Assembly: GCA_946894095.1 (NCBI GenBank) | Contig: OX335641.1 | Location: forward strand, 15,084,501-15,148,500 | From: Incurvaria masculella | Taxonomy: Eukaryota; Arthropoda; Insecta; Lepidoptera; Incurvariidae | Reading direction: 5' to 3' | DNA length: 64,000 nucleotides | Part shown: positions 20,715 to 32,745 of the stretch, piece after piece | How the letters are laid out: every line of letters starts with the position of its first letter | How positions within the stretch are numbered: the stretch's first letter is position 1 | Program-made: the position numbers and the translations under genes | The notes under the pieces: model-generated | The model's database searches: none | The model's input: only the letters and a program-made list of their open reading frames with translations | Told to the model about the DNA's origin: nothing

Positions 20715-22427
20715 AATTATCATACATTTCTAAGAGCACAAGATCTTTCGATCGATGTTGTACTTTTTTATAATACACACGAAAAATACATACTTTTGGA
20801 TGGTCTGGGTTTTGGATTTTGTGCTTTTTGGAATGTAGGTGGCTCCAACTGAGTCCAGCGTAAAATCTGTTATTTTTGTTCTGAAAAAATAGGGCGGGCC
20901 ACGGCTAGTCAGGAATCATCCAATAGCTTTCATTCTCACGATGTCGCTAGCTCCGGCAAGATCATTTACGACGCGCTATAGTCGTTCGACGCGCCAGAGT
21001 GGTTTAAATATTTCAGAGGTGGCGAATTTATTCAGATCTGATAAATGTTGTATTACACTTAATGAGGTTGGAATTTTATTCAAATCACGATCGGTTCGTG
21101 ATTATGTACCGATTGTAGAGTTTTATTTATCAATGCTGCTTTTTATGTTTTATCAGTTTTTTAATGTAAGGATGAATAAAACAATATTAAACACATATTA
21201 AACAATATTATATGTATATCTGTACTTCCCAGGCCTCTAGTCTAGTCCCCGCGCCACTAGTATGTATATTTTCATTCCTAAGCCCTAACAGTAGTAATCA
21301 GAGTTGGCGGACTACCTATAATACACCGATTATCGCCGAACTAAATAGCATTTTGTATGGTTAGTCCAGTGCTAGTCTGCGTACTAATATTTGACAGTTC
21401 ACTCTGAATACGACTATAAAAACGTAACGGACTGGTAGATATATTGCACAGATTCTTTTTGAAAACGAAACAACAACTCAAGGAAATGTTTGATGTAAAA
21501 ATGTATGCACCTGAAGGTTGTAAACAGTGAACAATACAAGTCGAGCGGTTGATTTCAGGAAATGTGTTGCAGGACTCGATGATACGCGTTTTTACGGCAG
21601 TAAAATATATTGTTTGTTAGTTCGATCGGACGTCTTCAGTTCGTGATATTTTATGGCACACAACAGGTATACTAATATAAAAGAAATATGTAGCTACTTT
21701 GTAATATGTGTGTACCCAGCTTGTTGTTAATGTATTTTACATAAACACAAATTCGTACAATGCTGCTGCAATAACAAAAACATCCTAACGATCTGAAAAT
21801 CATAACGATTTCAATGACGATCAAAAATATCTTAACTGAAGTCTAATGTAACACATTGGTCGGCATCTGATTGAATTCAGAGCTTACTAGCAAAGATAAT
21901 ACTAATAATTACTTCGTAATAGATGGCCATCTCCGTACGAAGTGCAAGCCTTTCGCAGTTGTTTGTGCCGGCAGCAATAAAACTCCAGGTACCTCGAGAA
22001 TGTTTACACCAAATTAAGCTTAGCGCGCTGCCCCGAAACATGACATTCACTTAGCAGCGCCAAATTGTGCGGCTGTTCAGGGTTAACACATGTTATGCTA
22101 TGACGAGCGCGCTGAGACAAGTTATTAAAATAGTTGAGTGCCACATTAAATTAATATTAAGAGATGTGTTTTCATAAAAGAATATTTAGTCTATATTTCC
22201 ATACATATTTACATCTTTATTTATTCTTGAAGTTACTTGTATTTTTTTGTTATTAGTTACGAACCCATCCGTCTGTAAAATATAATAAGTACAATTTTCA
22301 ATTCAATTCATAATATACCTTACGTATTATTTTATTCAACATATTTTTTATTTACAAATATTATATTTATTTCGTATAAACTTGCTTGGTGAAAAGCTCT
22401 AAGTCATTAAAAAATTGTTATGGTCTA

Positions 22428-22466
22428 AATGCAGGTGTTCCTACTAATTATGAGCACCTGCATTTC
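22428..22466. other. Stem-loop, 11-bp perfect stem
   Basis: AAATGCAGGTG and CACCTGCATTT face each other across a loop of about 17 bases. No function is evident. Confidence 0.5.
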
Positions 22467-23298
22467 GGCAGTAATTCATATGGTAGTGTGACCAACAGCA
22501 CCGAATAAATAACTAACGTAACAGAAGCGAAACTTATGAGTGTATTTCTATGCGTGTGCTATCGGCTATGTGTGCGTGGTGCGGGGGTGCGCGGAGTGCG
22601 CGGGGCGAGTCCGCATCTTCCCAGGAATACTGCGTTCAAAGGTTGTCACTGACTGTGCAACCTCGCGTTAGTTTGGTACTCTTCGAGTAATTTATTATTA
22701 CAACGTGCATAGTCGACCAACGTGGTGATTTTTTGGAGTGGTTGTGTGTGTGTGTGTGTGTTTTTTCTTCATTTTAAGTAATGGGGGAAACTTATAAGCT
22801 TTAAAGATAAAGCTTTTAAGATGAAAAAGCGGAATTATAAACCCCTGAATGTTCTTAATATTTGATCCATCATTTACATGACTAATGTACTTTAACATAG
22901 CTTAAAAATATGTTTATGTTCTTATAATGTGAGCCATGTATAAAAAGTTTATTGTTAAAAGTTAAACGAATGATGATGTAAACATGTGTTGAAAAAAGAA
23001 CATACAATAAATAATAATCATTTCGTACAGTCTGGTTTATTTTAATATCCCCATTGTGTCGAGTGATAACCCTCGCGATGTTTCGCAGCGCGCCGCGCTC
23101 CTCCGCTGCGCCGACGGTGAATCTCACACAGACGAGGAGTGTCGACGGCGTGCCAACAGCCTATTGTTTGATATATTATTTCAAAGAAGGGGCATTGGCA
23201 ATTGATTTTAGGAATTTCAGCGAGCCAGTTTACGACTCTTTTCTTGTGAGCTTTCAAAAGGGCCACGGCGGCATAGGTTTATATAATAGGTCGGGTCA

Positions 23299-24344
23299 TA
23301 AAGGATGTCCCAGAAGTAAAGAGACTTTAATCAAAATCAAAGTGGCCACAGAAAAAGTTTTCACAGATAAAATAAATAATTGTCATGGTAACCATACTTA
23401 ACTAATCTGTCAAAATAGGCCGGTTTAAAAACAGTCTTGCATTTTTTTTTTATTAATGGAGCCGAACAAAAATTGTTTTCAAAGATAGTTATTCAATACT
23501 ATTTGATTCATGAGAAATCTGAGATAGAGCATCATATTATTGAAGAGGGCGCAAGAAGAATTAGTATGTACCGAATAATAAAACGTCACAAAGAAACGGA
23601 AGAGGCCGATTTTAAAAAGATTCCGTGAAGACTAAGTCTAGTATCTACATGAAGAAATATAAGCCGAGTAAAAAAGGTTTTTTAACAGGCATCTACAAAA
23701 TCGGTGAGAGTTGCAACGGATAAACTAAAAATTTCCAAGTCCAGTGTATACCTTGTTTGACAACCTATGAACGAAAACAGCAATGTTTCCGAACCCTATT
23801 ATTATTACATTACAGGGTATATGAACTCCCAGATTTACCTTAGAGAGTGCATTATCATATTGCAATACCTTTCTTAGACAAGCATTATTGGAGAGTAGGT
23901 GTTTTGTTTTGGACCGATTAGGCTTCACGCCATTACGAGTTTAAGTTACTCAGTATTTACAGAATGCGGGTGTAGAGTTCTCAACTAGACAAAAAATGCC
24001 CCAATTTTTCTTCAAGCTCGACTTATTGAATTTTTTTAGGACCTGTGGAAAAGAGTGCCTAAAGTACACAGATATACCTCAAACATTCTTATCTTTCAAA
24101 AAGGGATGGACTAGGTTGGCCAAAAGAGTAAGGGCTACATCTGGAAAAGCGGCCATGCCGCGTGCTGCTATTAATTTCAGAAAAACTGAATACAAAGATA
24201 TCGCTGGAGCAAATATGATAAATATTTTAAAAATAAGTTAGTTTTCCTTCCATTTACATAACAAATTCATATGCTATCGATTTTTTGTAAATAAAATATT
24301 GTTAAGACTAGTTTGTCTATTTACTTCTGGGGCACCCCATTGTA
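23299..24344 (+). mobile_element. Tc1/mariner-superfamily transposon relic
   Basis: Inverted ends GATGTCCCAGAAGTAAAGAG (left, from 23304) and, reversed, GTGCCCCAGAAGTAAATAGA (right, to 24338), with TA at the outer edges. About 1.04 kb. Inside, 23455-23628 encodes a helix-turn-helix-like start (LFSKIVIQYYLIHEKSEIEH then EGARRISMYRIIKRHKETEE, ADFKKIP). Near 24020-24060 another frame reads LRPIEDLWKRV, resembling the RPIENFW block near the third catalytic residue of such transposases. Frameshifts and deletions make it inactive. Confidence 0.7.
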
Positions 24345-24785
24345 TAAAACATTGTAATGACTTTAACGCTGCGTGGTTAACAATTTGATGTTTGTACGCA
24401 TAGATAGACTAATAAGGGACTAACCGAACGAAAAATAATGTAACAAAACGGAAAAATATGCATGTAAATATCTAAGAAACATTTCAATTATTAGTATTAT
24501 CTTTGGTGGGAACGATGAAACCACCCGTCTCATGCAGGTGTTTACCACAATCTGTACCCAGCACAAGTAACTCGGCCGTGATGCTAGTGCCAAAACAGGT
24601 TGCGGGTGGCGGCGGCTAGTCATGTCCGCTATAGCCTCTTATGTCATTTAATATACCTGACTTCAATATTTTTAAATTGGTTTAAGTATAACATAAAAGT
24701 CATTACTTTAACATATTATGTCAAGTAAAGCAACATATTTATGCTATTCTAATAATAGTATTCATAACTATAGCATTAAACTATG

Positions 24786-24960
24786 TTTGAAGCGGCAATG
24801 ATTTTTTTCCCGTGTTTCCCATCCAGTTCAGTGTAGGCGTGAGGGAAGGTTCTGGGTTGGCACCTAATTCTTTCGAGAATGTGGTGTATTGGGCTAATAT
24901 CATAACGGCAGTTGTGTGTTATTAGCCATCCTAGTCAGGTTGCATAAAAACAACTGGGAG
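24786..24960 (+). repeat. SINE 3' half
   Basis: Matches the body and tail of the SINE at 14683: GAAGCGGCAATGA, CATCCAGTTCAGTGTA, GGGCTAATATCATAACGG, CAGGTTGCATAAAAA. The tRNA-like head is missing. Confidence 0.65.
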
Positions 24961-25286
24961 GAGCGAATGGGTAACGAAAGAATGACGAAACAAATTTACA
25001 TAGCAGAAGAATCCATGATAAAATCCAAAACTGTAGGTTTTTATACATATTCTAAACATTTTATACTAAATTTAAAACACATTGGAAAAATAAATGATTA
25101 AGAACAAAAACAATTTTTAGGATTCCGTACCCAAAGGGTGAAAACGGAACCCTATTACTAAGCCTCCGCTGTCCGTCCGTCCGTCAGTCCGTCCGTCTGT
25201 CACAGGGCTGTTTCTCATGAACCGTAACAGATAGGAAGCTGATATTTTCACAGATTATGTATTTATTTTGCCGCTATAACAACAAA

Positions 25287-26066
25287 TAGGTGAACTTATA
25301 AAATTTTAGCGAAATAAGATGACGGCTCGCTAGGCCGGAGTGAAACGCGTGCGTACTTGTAGAAGGGCGTCTATTCACTAAATAATTTCGCGCGTCGCAG
25401 CGCGCGTGGACTGAGGCGGGAGTAAACACCTATACATGTGTGTGTGCGGTATGCTTACAAAGCATGCCGCCACATAATTCCCCCTTTGAAAAAAACTTTA
25501 TTTAAAATTACTTTAATAGAGTTTAGACACGTTCACACATTGAATACAAAATAATAAAAAATTCTAAAGTGTAACGAAATATATGATTGCAAGTGTACAT
25601 AAAACTGCATGACCTAAAAAACATTTGCTGGTCATTGTTTGCGTTTGTAATACAATTCTTCGTCCATTCGACGTTGAAGAAATGCTGATGGTCAATCGAC
25701 ATACCTACGTATTGACAACATGTTTGTCAGCTGAAATGCTACGCTGCGATTTAACATTGTTCACAAGTTCATTACGAGTTAATTTACGTTGAGCTGATAG
25801 GTACCTACGATATTTGCAATATGCAACTTTGCGTTGCTATGGTGCAATTACTAAGAAGGGTACTTCAAGTCGTGAAACTTATAATGGAATATCCGGGTTA
25901 ACATATTTTAAAATTACACATTGAAGTTTCACGAGATTATGGATATACGTTTCTTATTCTAACTAAGTGATCACAATCACTTGCAAGCGTGTCTCATACC
26001 TGAACCACGTCATTACAATCTGCCTTGAGCGCAGTATTGAAATGGGTTCACTGCACTGCACTATGA
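25287..26066. other. Insertion of unknown origin inside the dispersed repeat
   Basis: Begins TGAACTTATAAAATTTTAGC, then a CpG-rich patch (25320-25440), GCATGCCGCCACATAATTCC and an AT-rich body. No frame is convincing. It ends in the minisatellite at 26067. It could be an LTR or a non-autonomous element; I do not recognise it. Confidence 0.4.
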
Positions 26067-26525
26067 CACGGTGGCAGCTACGGCCACGACAGGGACGGCG
26101 ACATGAAGTCGGCAAGGTCCGCAACGGGGACGGTGACACGTGGCGGCTACGGCCACGCCAGGAACAGTGTCTCGGTGACTGCTACGGCCACGACGACAGG
26201 AACGGTGTCTCAGTGGCGGCTACGGCCACGACGACAGGAACAGCGACACGGTGGCGGCTACGGCCACGACAGGAACGGTGTCTCGGTGGCTGCTACGGCC
26301 ACGACGACAGGAACAGCGACATGGTGGCGTCTACAGCCACGACAGGGGACTGTGTCTCGGTGGCGGCTATGGCCACGACGACAGGAACAGCGACATGGTG
26401 GCGTCTACAGCCACGACTGGGAACCGTGTCTCGGTGGCGGCTACGGCCACGACGACAGGAACAGCGACATGGTGTCGTCTACAGCCACGACAGGGAACCG
26501 TGTCTCGGTGGCGGCTACGGCCACA
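26067..26525 (+). repeat. 74-bp minisatellite, GC-rich
   Basis: GTGTCTCGGTGGCGGCTACG recurs every 74 bases (26278, 26352, 26426, 26500), alternating with GGTGGCGTCTACAGCCACGA. Earlier units (26067-26277) are more mixed. All three + frames stay open because the unit lacks stops. Since 74 is not a multiple of 3, every frame cycles through the same glycine/arginine-rich words, so this is not good evidence of a gene. Confidence 0.85.
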
Positions 26526-26764
26526 AAATAATAAAAATTAAAGGAGCCATACAAAAAACTGTTTTGGTTTTGCGGTAAATCTTGTACGATGGTACGGAAC
26601 CCTTCGTGTTCGAGTCCGACTCGCACTTGGCCGGTTTTTTTAGTTTGTTGGCGTTAAAATAAAAAAAACATTAAAACCTTTAACAAATAGGTTAATAATT
26701 AAATTACTATTACTGCATACATTATTTCCAAACATTGACTTAAAATATGACTTTTATAAAATTC

Positions 26765-26840
26765 CTTTTTCCTATTAGGTGGTAGGGTTAAGCTCATACC
26801 GGTCGATACCTTAGCATTGGATGAAAAGATGGAAATCATT
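26765..26840 (+). repeat. SINE fragment
   Basis: TAGGTGGTAGGGTTAAGCTC and TAGCATTGGATGAAAAGATG match the middle of the SINE at 14683. Confidence 0.5.
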
Positions 26841-27295
26841 TCTACCCATAGATACCTCAGGGGAATTGGCAGTATAAATCATTGGGTAAAATTATAAACA
26901 AAATCGACTTAAATTTTATTTCGGTCATTAAAAATGAATCCGAGTCTTTTTATCTTGAAGCGGACCGGACTAGCATTTCCTAAATATTTTCGTTTGTTGC
27001 TCATTGTTGATGTTGAACGCTGAAAAAAAATGTCAGTCGTGACTGCCGCCTCTATCACAGAATGCCTCTACTGTGCTCTATATTTGTTTCATACAAAAAA
27101 TATGCAACAAAGATAACTTGATTCTTACTTACTAAATAAGAAGAATACAGGTAAATCAAGGTATTCCCAAAAGGATAAGTTCGTAAGATGTGTATTTTTA
27201 GAGTTATTTGAACAAATATCACCGCAAAAACTGAGAGAATAACTAGCACAGAAACCACGTGCGTAGAGCCCAACGTCAGGGGCGGTACTAGTCGG

Positions 27296-27690
27296 CAGAG
27301 ATCAGAAAACAAACGATAAAGGCGACCTCTGTACACACTGTATTTGCGTTAGGGTTCATTATTGAATGCGCGTCAGAATCGATTTTGCAGCTTGATGGCG
27401 AGCGCGAGGAAGCAAAATATTGTTTTCGATTTATAAAATCTATTTTTCGCGATTTCATAATTTTTTGACGGTTATTCACTAGATAAATATGCAATCTTGT
27501 ACTTTAAAAAAGAAAATTGTATAAATCATGAATAATTTCCAAGCGCTGGAACAAAAACCAAGTAAATGGGCGTCTGCAAACTTTTTTTTTTTTTAAGAGT
27601 ATAAGCATCGCATTAAGCCCGTTTGACGGTCATACACTAGATAATAGTCCAAACTTTGATATTTAATTTTTTTTACTGGTATTTATTCTT
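27296..27690 (-). repeat. Dispersed repeat family (ATTATCTAGTGTATNACCGT), copy 2
   Basis: Reversed copy of the repeat at 19433: GCGTTAGGGTTCATTATTGA, ACGGTCATACACTAGATAAT and CAAGCGCTGG appear in the expected reverse order. More diverged than the other two copies. Confidence 0.65.
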
Positions 27691-27755
27691 AACCGGCTCT
27701 GAAATAACCATTGAAATAACACCAAAATATCGTAACGTTAGCGTCAATGGGCCTC

Positions 27756-28235
27756 TTAAGGCCCTGGTACTAGCCAAATCGCAAAGTTAGACGAGGCACC
27801 CCAAGTTAACTAACTAAGTCTGTCGATTATAAGTGTCATTCTTACAATACATGATTCCTTGTCTAGGAATCAACCTATTTTCGTTAATGTATGTTTCCTT
27901 TTTCTATACAAAATACATTGCGGAAACGGTGTCCATTTCCGAACTTTTTTGACTAAATGTAGAAATCTATAAGCAAATGGAACTTTTTGTTTATGCATAT
28001 ATGCTGTTTTTGCTTATATCTAGAAATCGAATTACTTTCAGATTTCTAATGAGAAAAATCAACTTTTTTATTTTTATTATTATTCAAATAAATGATGGAA
28101 TCAACAAAATATTAACAATCCATTATCAGTCTGGAGTTCTATTTGGATTTGCTGAAGCGTTTCACTATATATTATTACATTTGTTAAAAGGTGCATTTGT
28201 AAGGCGCGAGTAGTTGGCTAGTCCTAGCGCCTTAA
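27756..28235. mobile_element. 480-bp TTAA-flanked MITE, copy 1
   Basis: TTAA at both ends, with imperfect inverted termini (TTAAGGCCCTGGTACTAG and, reversed, TTAAGGCGCTAGGACTAG). A nearly identical copy lies inverted at 41516-41994. The open + frame at 27977-28213 lies inside the MITE and is not a gene. Confidence 0.88.
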
Positions 28236-28605
28236 AACAATATTTGGGCTTAAATAAGACTTGTAATGGATTTCTCCTTCAAAATATAATCCTTTTCGAA
28301 ATTGCTTGTCTTATGTGAAATTCCGAAATTGACGACTATATCAAGTCCTATATAACATCTTGTCACCAGTGCCGTAACTAGCATTTTATTCACCCGGTGC
28401 GGACTTGACTACATAACTGCACGTTATATTAATTATATGCAACTTCTATGCATGACCCAAAACTTGGTCCTGGTCTGGTAAATTCGGCGCCCCTCCAGGC
28501 TGTGCCCGCTGATACCGCAAGTTACGGCGGTAAATCTTGAAACAAAGACAATAAATGGTCATTTTACACTATCAAACATTTATAACACCTCATTTTTTAT
28601 TACAG

Positions 28606-28791
28606 ACACTTTACTCTCTTGAAGATCATGTTCTGCTTCATCCTCCCGACACTACTCCCGGTCTGGCTGTGGGGAGAGAGCTGGTGCATAGCGCTGTGGT
28701 CCCAGCCCGTGTTGCGCTACACTTGCAGCCTCAACTTCACGTGCGCGGTGAATAGCTTCGCACATATATGGGGAAACAGGCCATATGATCA
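28606..28791 (+). CDS. Desaturase gene 2, exon 5
   Basis: Acceptor ttacag, donor atca|gtgagt, 186 nt. Encodes HFTLLKIMFCFILPTLLPVW, WGESWCIALWSQP and VNSFAHIWGNRPYDQ. Open and close to exon 5 of gene 3 (a C replaces W before the VNSFAH motif). Separated from exon 4 by 13.1 kb, versus 3.2 and 2.2 kb in genes 1 and 3. Confidence 0.85.
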
Positions 28792-29173
28792 GTGAGTACA
28801 CATATTCTTCTCTGGCTCGGAACGTCCAGTAGCGGGGACCTAATTCGAAACAATGAAAATACACACATCACATGTCAGTTTGCTTAAAGTACCAGTCAAG
28901 GCATGATCCATTTACGTTATAAAACGCCAAAACCACGAATTAACCAACTCTATAGACCTAGCTTTGCCTTAATACGAACCTCATTCCTGCATGTAATCCA
29001 CATAGCATATTTCACTTTAGCAGGAACGAATCCTGAATATATGGAGAAGGAAAAGAAACCCATGTTAAACAGCTACAAGTAATATTTTACCAAAACTACC
29101 TACTGTCTCAATTATTTCCTGCAGTTGATTACAATATTAACCTATTATAAATATGTATTCGTCCTATTTTTAG

Positions 29174-29453
29174 GAAAATTGGCCCACCCGATAGCAAAAG
29201 CATCTCATTCTTCGCGGTGGGCGAGGGCTGGCACAACTACCACCACACGTTCCCGTGGGACTACCGCGCGGCGGAGCTCGGCAACGGCATGAACGTCACC
29301 ACGCTCTGGCTGAACACGTTCCGGCGGCTCGGCTGGGCGTACGACGTGAAGGAGGCGTCCAGCGAGCTGGTGCATGCCGTCGCGGAGGAGCACGGGGACC
29401 GCAGTGACGAACACCGCCCGGTGGACGACAATGGACTCACTGCGGATCATTGA
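29174..29453 (+). CDS. Desaturase gene 2, exon 6 (histidine box 3, stop)
   Basis: Acceptor tttttag, TGA ends at 29453, 280 nt. Begins KIGPPDSKSISFF (signature GPPD) and carries GEGWHNYHHTFPWDYRAAEL; ends DDNGLTADH. The reading frame is fully open. No canonical AATAAA was seen in the next 150 bases. Confidence 0.88.
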
Positions 29454-30325
29454 TGGGTAGGATCTGAACATAGACAGTGTCAAGAGTCTCATTCAATTTT
29501 GAATTTTAGGTCCACCTATTGATCCGCACCCGCAGCATTAATTCACAATTTCAAAGAGTTCATAAAGAATATAATGCATTTTTTCTTCTGACTAAATGAA
29601 GTATGTAGAACAGCGCTCAACTGGCAGGAAATGAAATTATTCACTATCCAAATTCCTCCTACGAGTACCAATATAACTTGTGGATACTTTATCTATAGGA
29701 TCGGTAAGCTGTTCACTGCCGATGTCTTTCCCGCAAAGAAGGTACAACCTTTAAAATCAATATAAAAAAATAACTAGCCGGCCGTCATAGTTTTAACAGC
29801 GACCGATGTGGATGGTCCGTAAGTATAATATTATTATTACTTGGGTGAAAGAAAGACGAATACACCAAGAGTAAAAAAAATGCCTTAATTAAAAAGAGTG
29901 ACACGAAACTATTTCACTTAAAAGAACTAGTTCACTTGTATTAACCTATAGTCTCACTATAGCCAGGTATCCATCTAAAAAAAGGGCATAGCATGCATCA
30001 TGTCACGCATAACAAATAAAACAGTTTCTTTTTATGGAACTTGATATATATGGCTAATACCACACCTACCGTCAAATTAGACCACTTACCACATGTGAAC
30101 TTGGTGCCATGCCAGGATTTTAGCAATCTCACGATGGTGGTACATTTAATAAATATATTTTTTGTAATTTTTAATACATTTTTTTATTTTTTATGAAATT
30201 TATGAAATATAATATTTAAGTACCTAATACAAGCTTTAATAAGATGAAGTTAGTTAAGGTGATGAGACAGTATATATACGGGTCTTAAGAAAAATAATGC
30301 TACACTAATTTAAATATTTAAGAAA

Positions 30326-30655
30326 CTATACCTGGTTTGCACCAAATACTGATTTATTTTAATCGACACTAAAAGAGCATTTTTTATTAAAGTGCTGATT
30401 ATCTAGTACTGTTATCGATTGTGAGATGGCAAGAAAGGCCCTTCAATGTGAGGATTAAGCTAATCAGTACTTGTCGAAAGAGAACCTAAGCCTGGTTTTC
30501 ACCAAGTGCTGTATTATTTTAATCGACACTTAAAGGGCCTTTGTTACTAAATTACTGAGCATCTTGTACTGGTATTGATTGCAAGCTGCTAATAAAGGCC
30601 CTTAATATGTGCCGATTAAGCTAATCAGCAGTAGGTGAAAAAGGCCCTATGACTT
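30326..30655. mobile_element. Tandem pair of a 165-bp MITE
   Basis: Two adjacent units, about 30326-30486 (decayed) and 30487-30655. Each starts CCTGGTTTTCACCAAGTGCT-like and ends GATTAAGCTAATCAGCAGTA GGTGAAAAAGG, imperfect inverted repeats of about 32 bp. A third copy is at 51357-51498. Confidence 0.7.
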
Positions 30656-31260
30656 TCAAAGTTAGTAGTAGAGTTTAATAAAGATACATTACTTTAATAT
30701 TATTGTGTTTTTTCTATTACAGCATGGAAATGTAGTATCAAAGTTAATTTTAAGTGTGTCATTTAGTTCATGGGGACCTCTCTATGTCAGGGAATTTTGT
30801 TAGGACGACGTGTACGTGCATGCTATCTATAAACAGCAAAAATCAGCACTTGCCAAATATTTATCGTGCATGGAACTTCGCAACCTAGGAAAGGGAAGTC
30901 TATAAAGGTGTAACGTTACCAAGTAATAGCAATATTTTTTAAAATTTAAATATAATAATACAATGAACAAAAAAAACTCTCCTCTGCTCTAAAATCGTGT
31001 AAACTATCTGTACAGTTTTTTTATATTTTTTCAGAACACTCGACTTTTTTCATTCTAAAAAAAGGCAACAGGTTTGAAAGCAAAGAAGATGCGCTAGCTG
31101 CTTATTAAATATTTCCAGATTTCTGAGGTGGTCAGAGGTATTTTTCAAGTGGTTTAGTCTCATGGAAAAGTGTATACGTGGTCAGGATATTAACTTTGAA
31201 AAGATCGATACCCGAAATAAAGAAAATGTATTATAATTTTTGAGTATCTAATTTCTTTTA

Positions 31261-31540
31261 GAATGACCATTCGTATTACCCTCATTCCCGAAGGAATTAG
31301 GAGCCATACCAGGACCTTCCTTTTATGATGACGGCTACAATGAACTGTATGGAAAACACGGAACATTTTTGATTGCCGTTACGACCATATTGATTCTATG
31401 CGATGGTAACAATCCGGGCGGGCTTAACCCTATTTACTTGTAGGGAAACCTATAGTTTTACATGGATTCTAAAGCAACAAGCTCGCATTCGTAATGAAAT
31501 GCATTTATCCAACTCATAAAGAGAAAGAAGGTTGGTTAAT
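31261..31540 (-). repeat. SINE copy, reversed
   Basis: Reads CATTCCCGAAGGAATTAGGA, CATACCAGGACC, ATGCGATGG, GGGCGGGCTTAACCC and GCATTTATCCAACTCA, the reverse of the SINE body. The tRNA-like head is not clear. Confidence 0.6.
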
Positions 31541-32039
31541 AATAATTTGATCCTACTGCAACCATATCAAATACTGAACGAATTAATAAAAAAAAATGTT
31601 TTATTAATAATTAAATAAATTTAAGAAATTTGAGATTTTTCAAACATAATTTTCAGATTTAATTATCTGTGCATTGGGCGCGCAATTCGAAATTAAATAA
31701 ATTTTATTGGAAAGCCATGTCATCTTAATTACAAATTAAGTCATTTGTTGGATAATGTTTTGTTTATGTGATAGTTTTTGGCGCCATCGATAAACTGAAA
31801 ATTCTTATATGTATTTCGTAATTTCCAAACATTCCTAATTTTAAATATGAATGCCTTTTTTCCTACGTGGAAATACCGCTGCACAAACAACACGAAACAT
31901 AAACTACGAGTCCGAGCCTAACACTGCTTGCATAAACACGGCCCATTATTGGTTTAATAGTTTTGTCGACACCGACGAATTGAAGGCGATAGTGGAAGCG
32001 AATCCAATCTTCAGCTGAGCTTGCTGCGGGCTAGTGTCA

Positions 32040-32745
32040 AAACAACATTGGAGGACTTGGGTCAAATTGGAAAGATATAAAAGCTAGACAAATGGGTGCC
32101 ACACGAACTAAGCGACCAACAGCGAGATTTATGAATCGAAGCATGCATATAACTCTCGTTTGATAGCACTACTGAATCAGCATAGAAACGAGGGAATTCT
32201 AAATTGAATTGTTAATTGCGATGAAAAGTGGATCCTGTACCTACGACAAGCGTAACGGTTCCTCTCAGCAGGTGGACCCGGGTACAGCACCTCATCGGTG
32301 CACTAAAAAATGATTACTCATAAAAAGAAGATTGTGACTGTCTGGTGGACCAGTGCCGGACTTGTACATCACAGCTTCTTACCGAATGGCACAACGGTGA
32401 CGGCAGATGTCTGTTGCCAAGAATTGCAAACAATGATGGAGAAGCTCGCAATTCAGCAAACGAACACGAAGTGTCAATCGCTCTTCTCCATTGCTTCTTC
32501 ACGACAACGCGCGAGCTCACACTTCACGACAGACCAGCGCAAAGCTGGAAGTTTACCGTCACCCACCCTACTCACTAGACCTTGCCCCAAACGATTTCTA
32601 CCTTATTTTAATTTTGACAATTTTTTAGTGGGAAACCCGAGTGGCTTTACAAAACGCTTTCGCTGACTTCATTGCGTCCCGTCCAGAATACTTCTACGGT
32701 AAAGGGATAAACAAACTGCCATTTAAATGGCAAAATTGTATAGAT
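32040..32745 (+). pseudogene. Decayed mariner transposase
   Basis: In broken + frames: WVPHELSDQQ, NCDEKWILYLR (first catalytic Asp), KKIVTVWWTSAGLVHHSFLP, TADVCCQELQTMMEKLA, then after a frameshift LHDNARAHTSRQTS (second Asp) and PPYSLDLAPNDFYL (third Asp). These are the core blocks of mariner transposases, in order. Several stops and shifts make it dead. Inverted ends were not located. Confidence 0.85.

Larger units (their letters stand above)
25117..26640 (+). repeat. (CCGT)-family repeat split by a 1.2-kb insertion
   Basis: The 5' half (25117-25286) has GGATTCCGTACCCAAAGGGT, a short CCGT array and TTTTGCCGCTATAACAACAAAT. The 3' half resumes at about 26523 with ACAAAATAATAAAAATTAAAG and ends TCGCACTTGGCCGG at about 26635. 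The text between is absent from other copies. Confidence 0.75.
15482..28605. other. Intron 4 of desaturase gene 2, filled with repeats
   Basis: Thirteen kilobases with no host exon that I can recognise. The identifiable contents are the P-like transposon, the dispersed repeats, the TTAA MITEs, the Tc1/mariner relic and the minisatellite listed separately. A GT-rich stretch at 22540-22680 with CGCGGGGCGAGTCCGC could be a promoter-like or old exon segment but shows no recognisable frame; (GT)9 lies near 22744. 15490-16735 and 20940-22530 are AT-rich and show nothing clear, apart from a SINE-head fragment at about 21230-21260. Confidence 0.55.
14209..29453 (+). pseudogene. Acyl-CoA desaturase gene 2, probable pseudogene (exons 3-6 only)
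   Basis: Four exons match exons 3-6 of genes 1 and 3: 14209-14338, 15276-15481, 28606-28791, 29174-29453. Box 1 (HRYYSH), box 2 (HRVHH), NSFAH and box 3 (HNYHH) are all present and splice sites are intact. Two faults argue against function: exon 3 has 130 instead of 131 nt, shifting the frame into a stop, and no exon 1 or 2 lies between gene 1 and here. Intron 4 is 13.1 kb and full of transposons. The signature after exon 5/6 is GPPD. A sequencing error in exon 3, plus use of upstream exons of gene 1, would be the alternative in which it still works. Confidence 0.7.

Noticed and set aside
25967..26578. 203-codon + strand frame rich in Gly, Arg and His
   Set aside because: It is the translation of a 74-bp minisatellite lacking stops; all three frames are open, and the unit length is not a multiple of 3.
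27977..28213. 78-codon frame
   Set aside because: Lies wholly inside the 480-bp MITE; the other copy at 41516 has no matching open frame.
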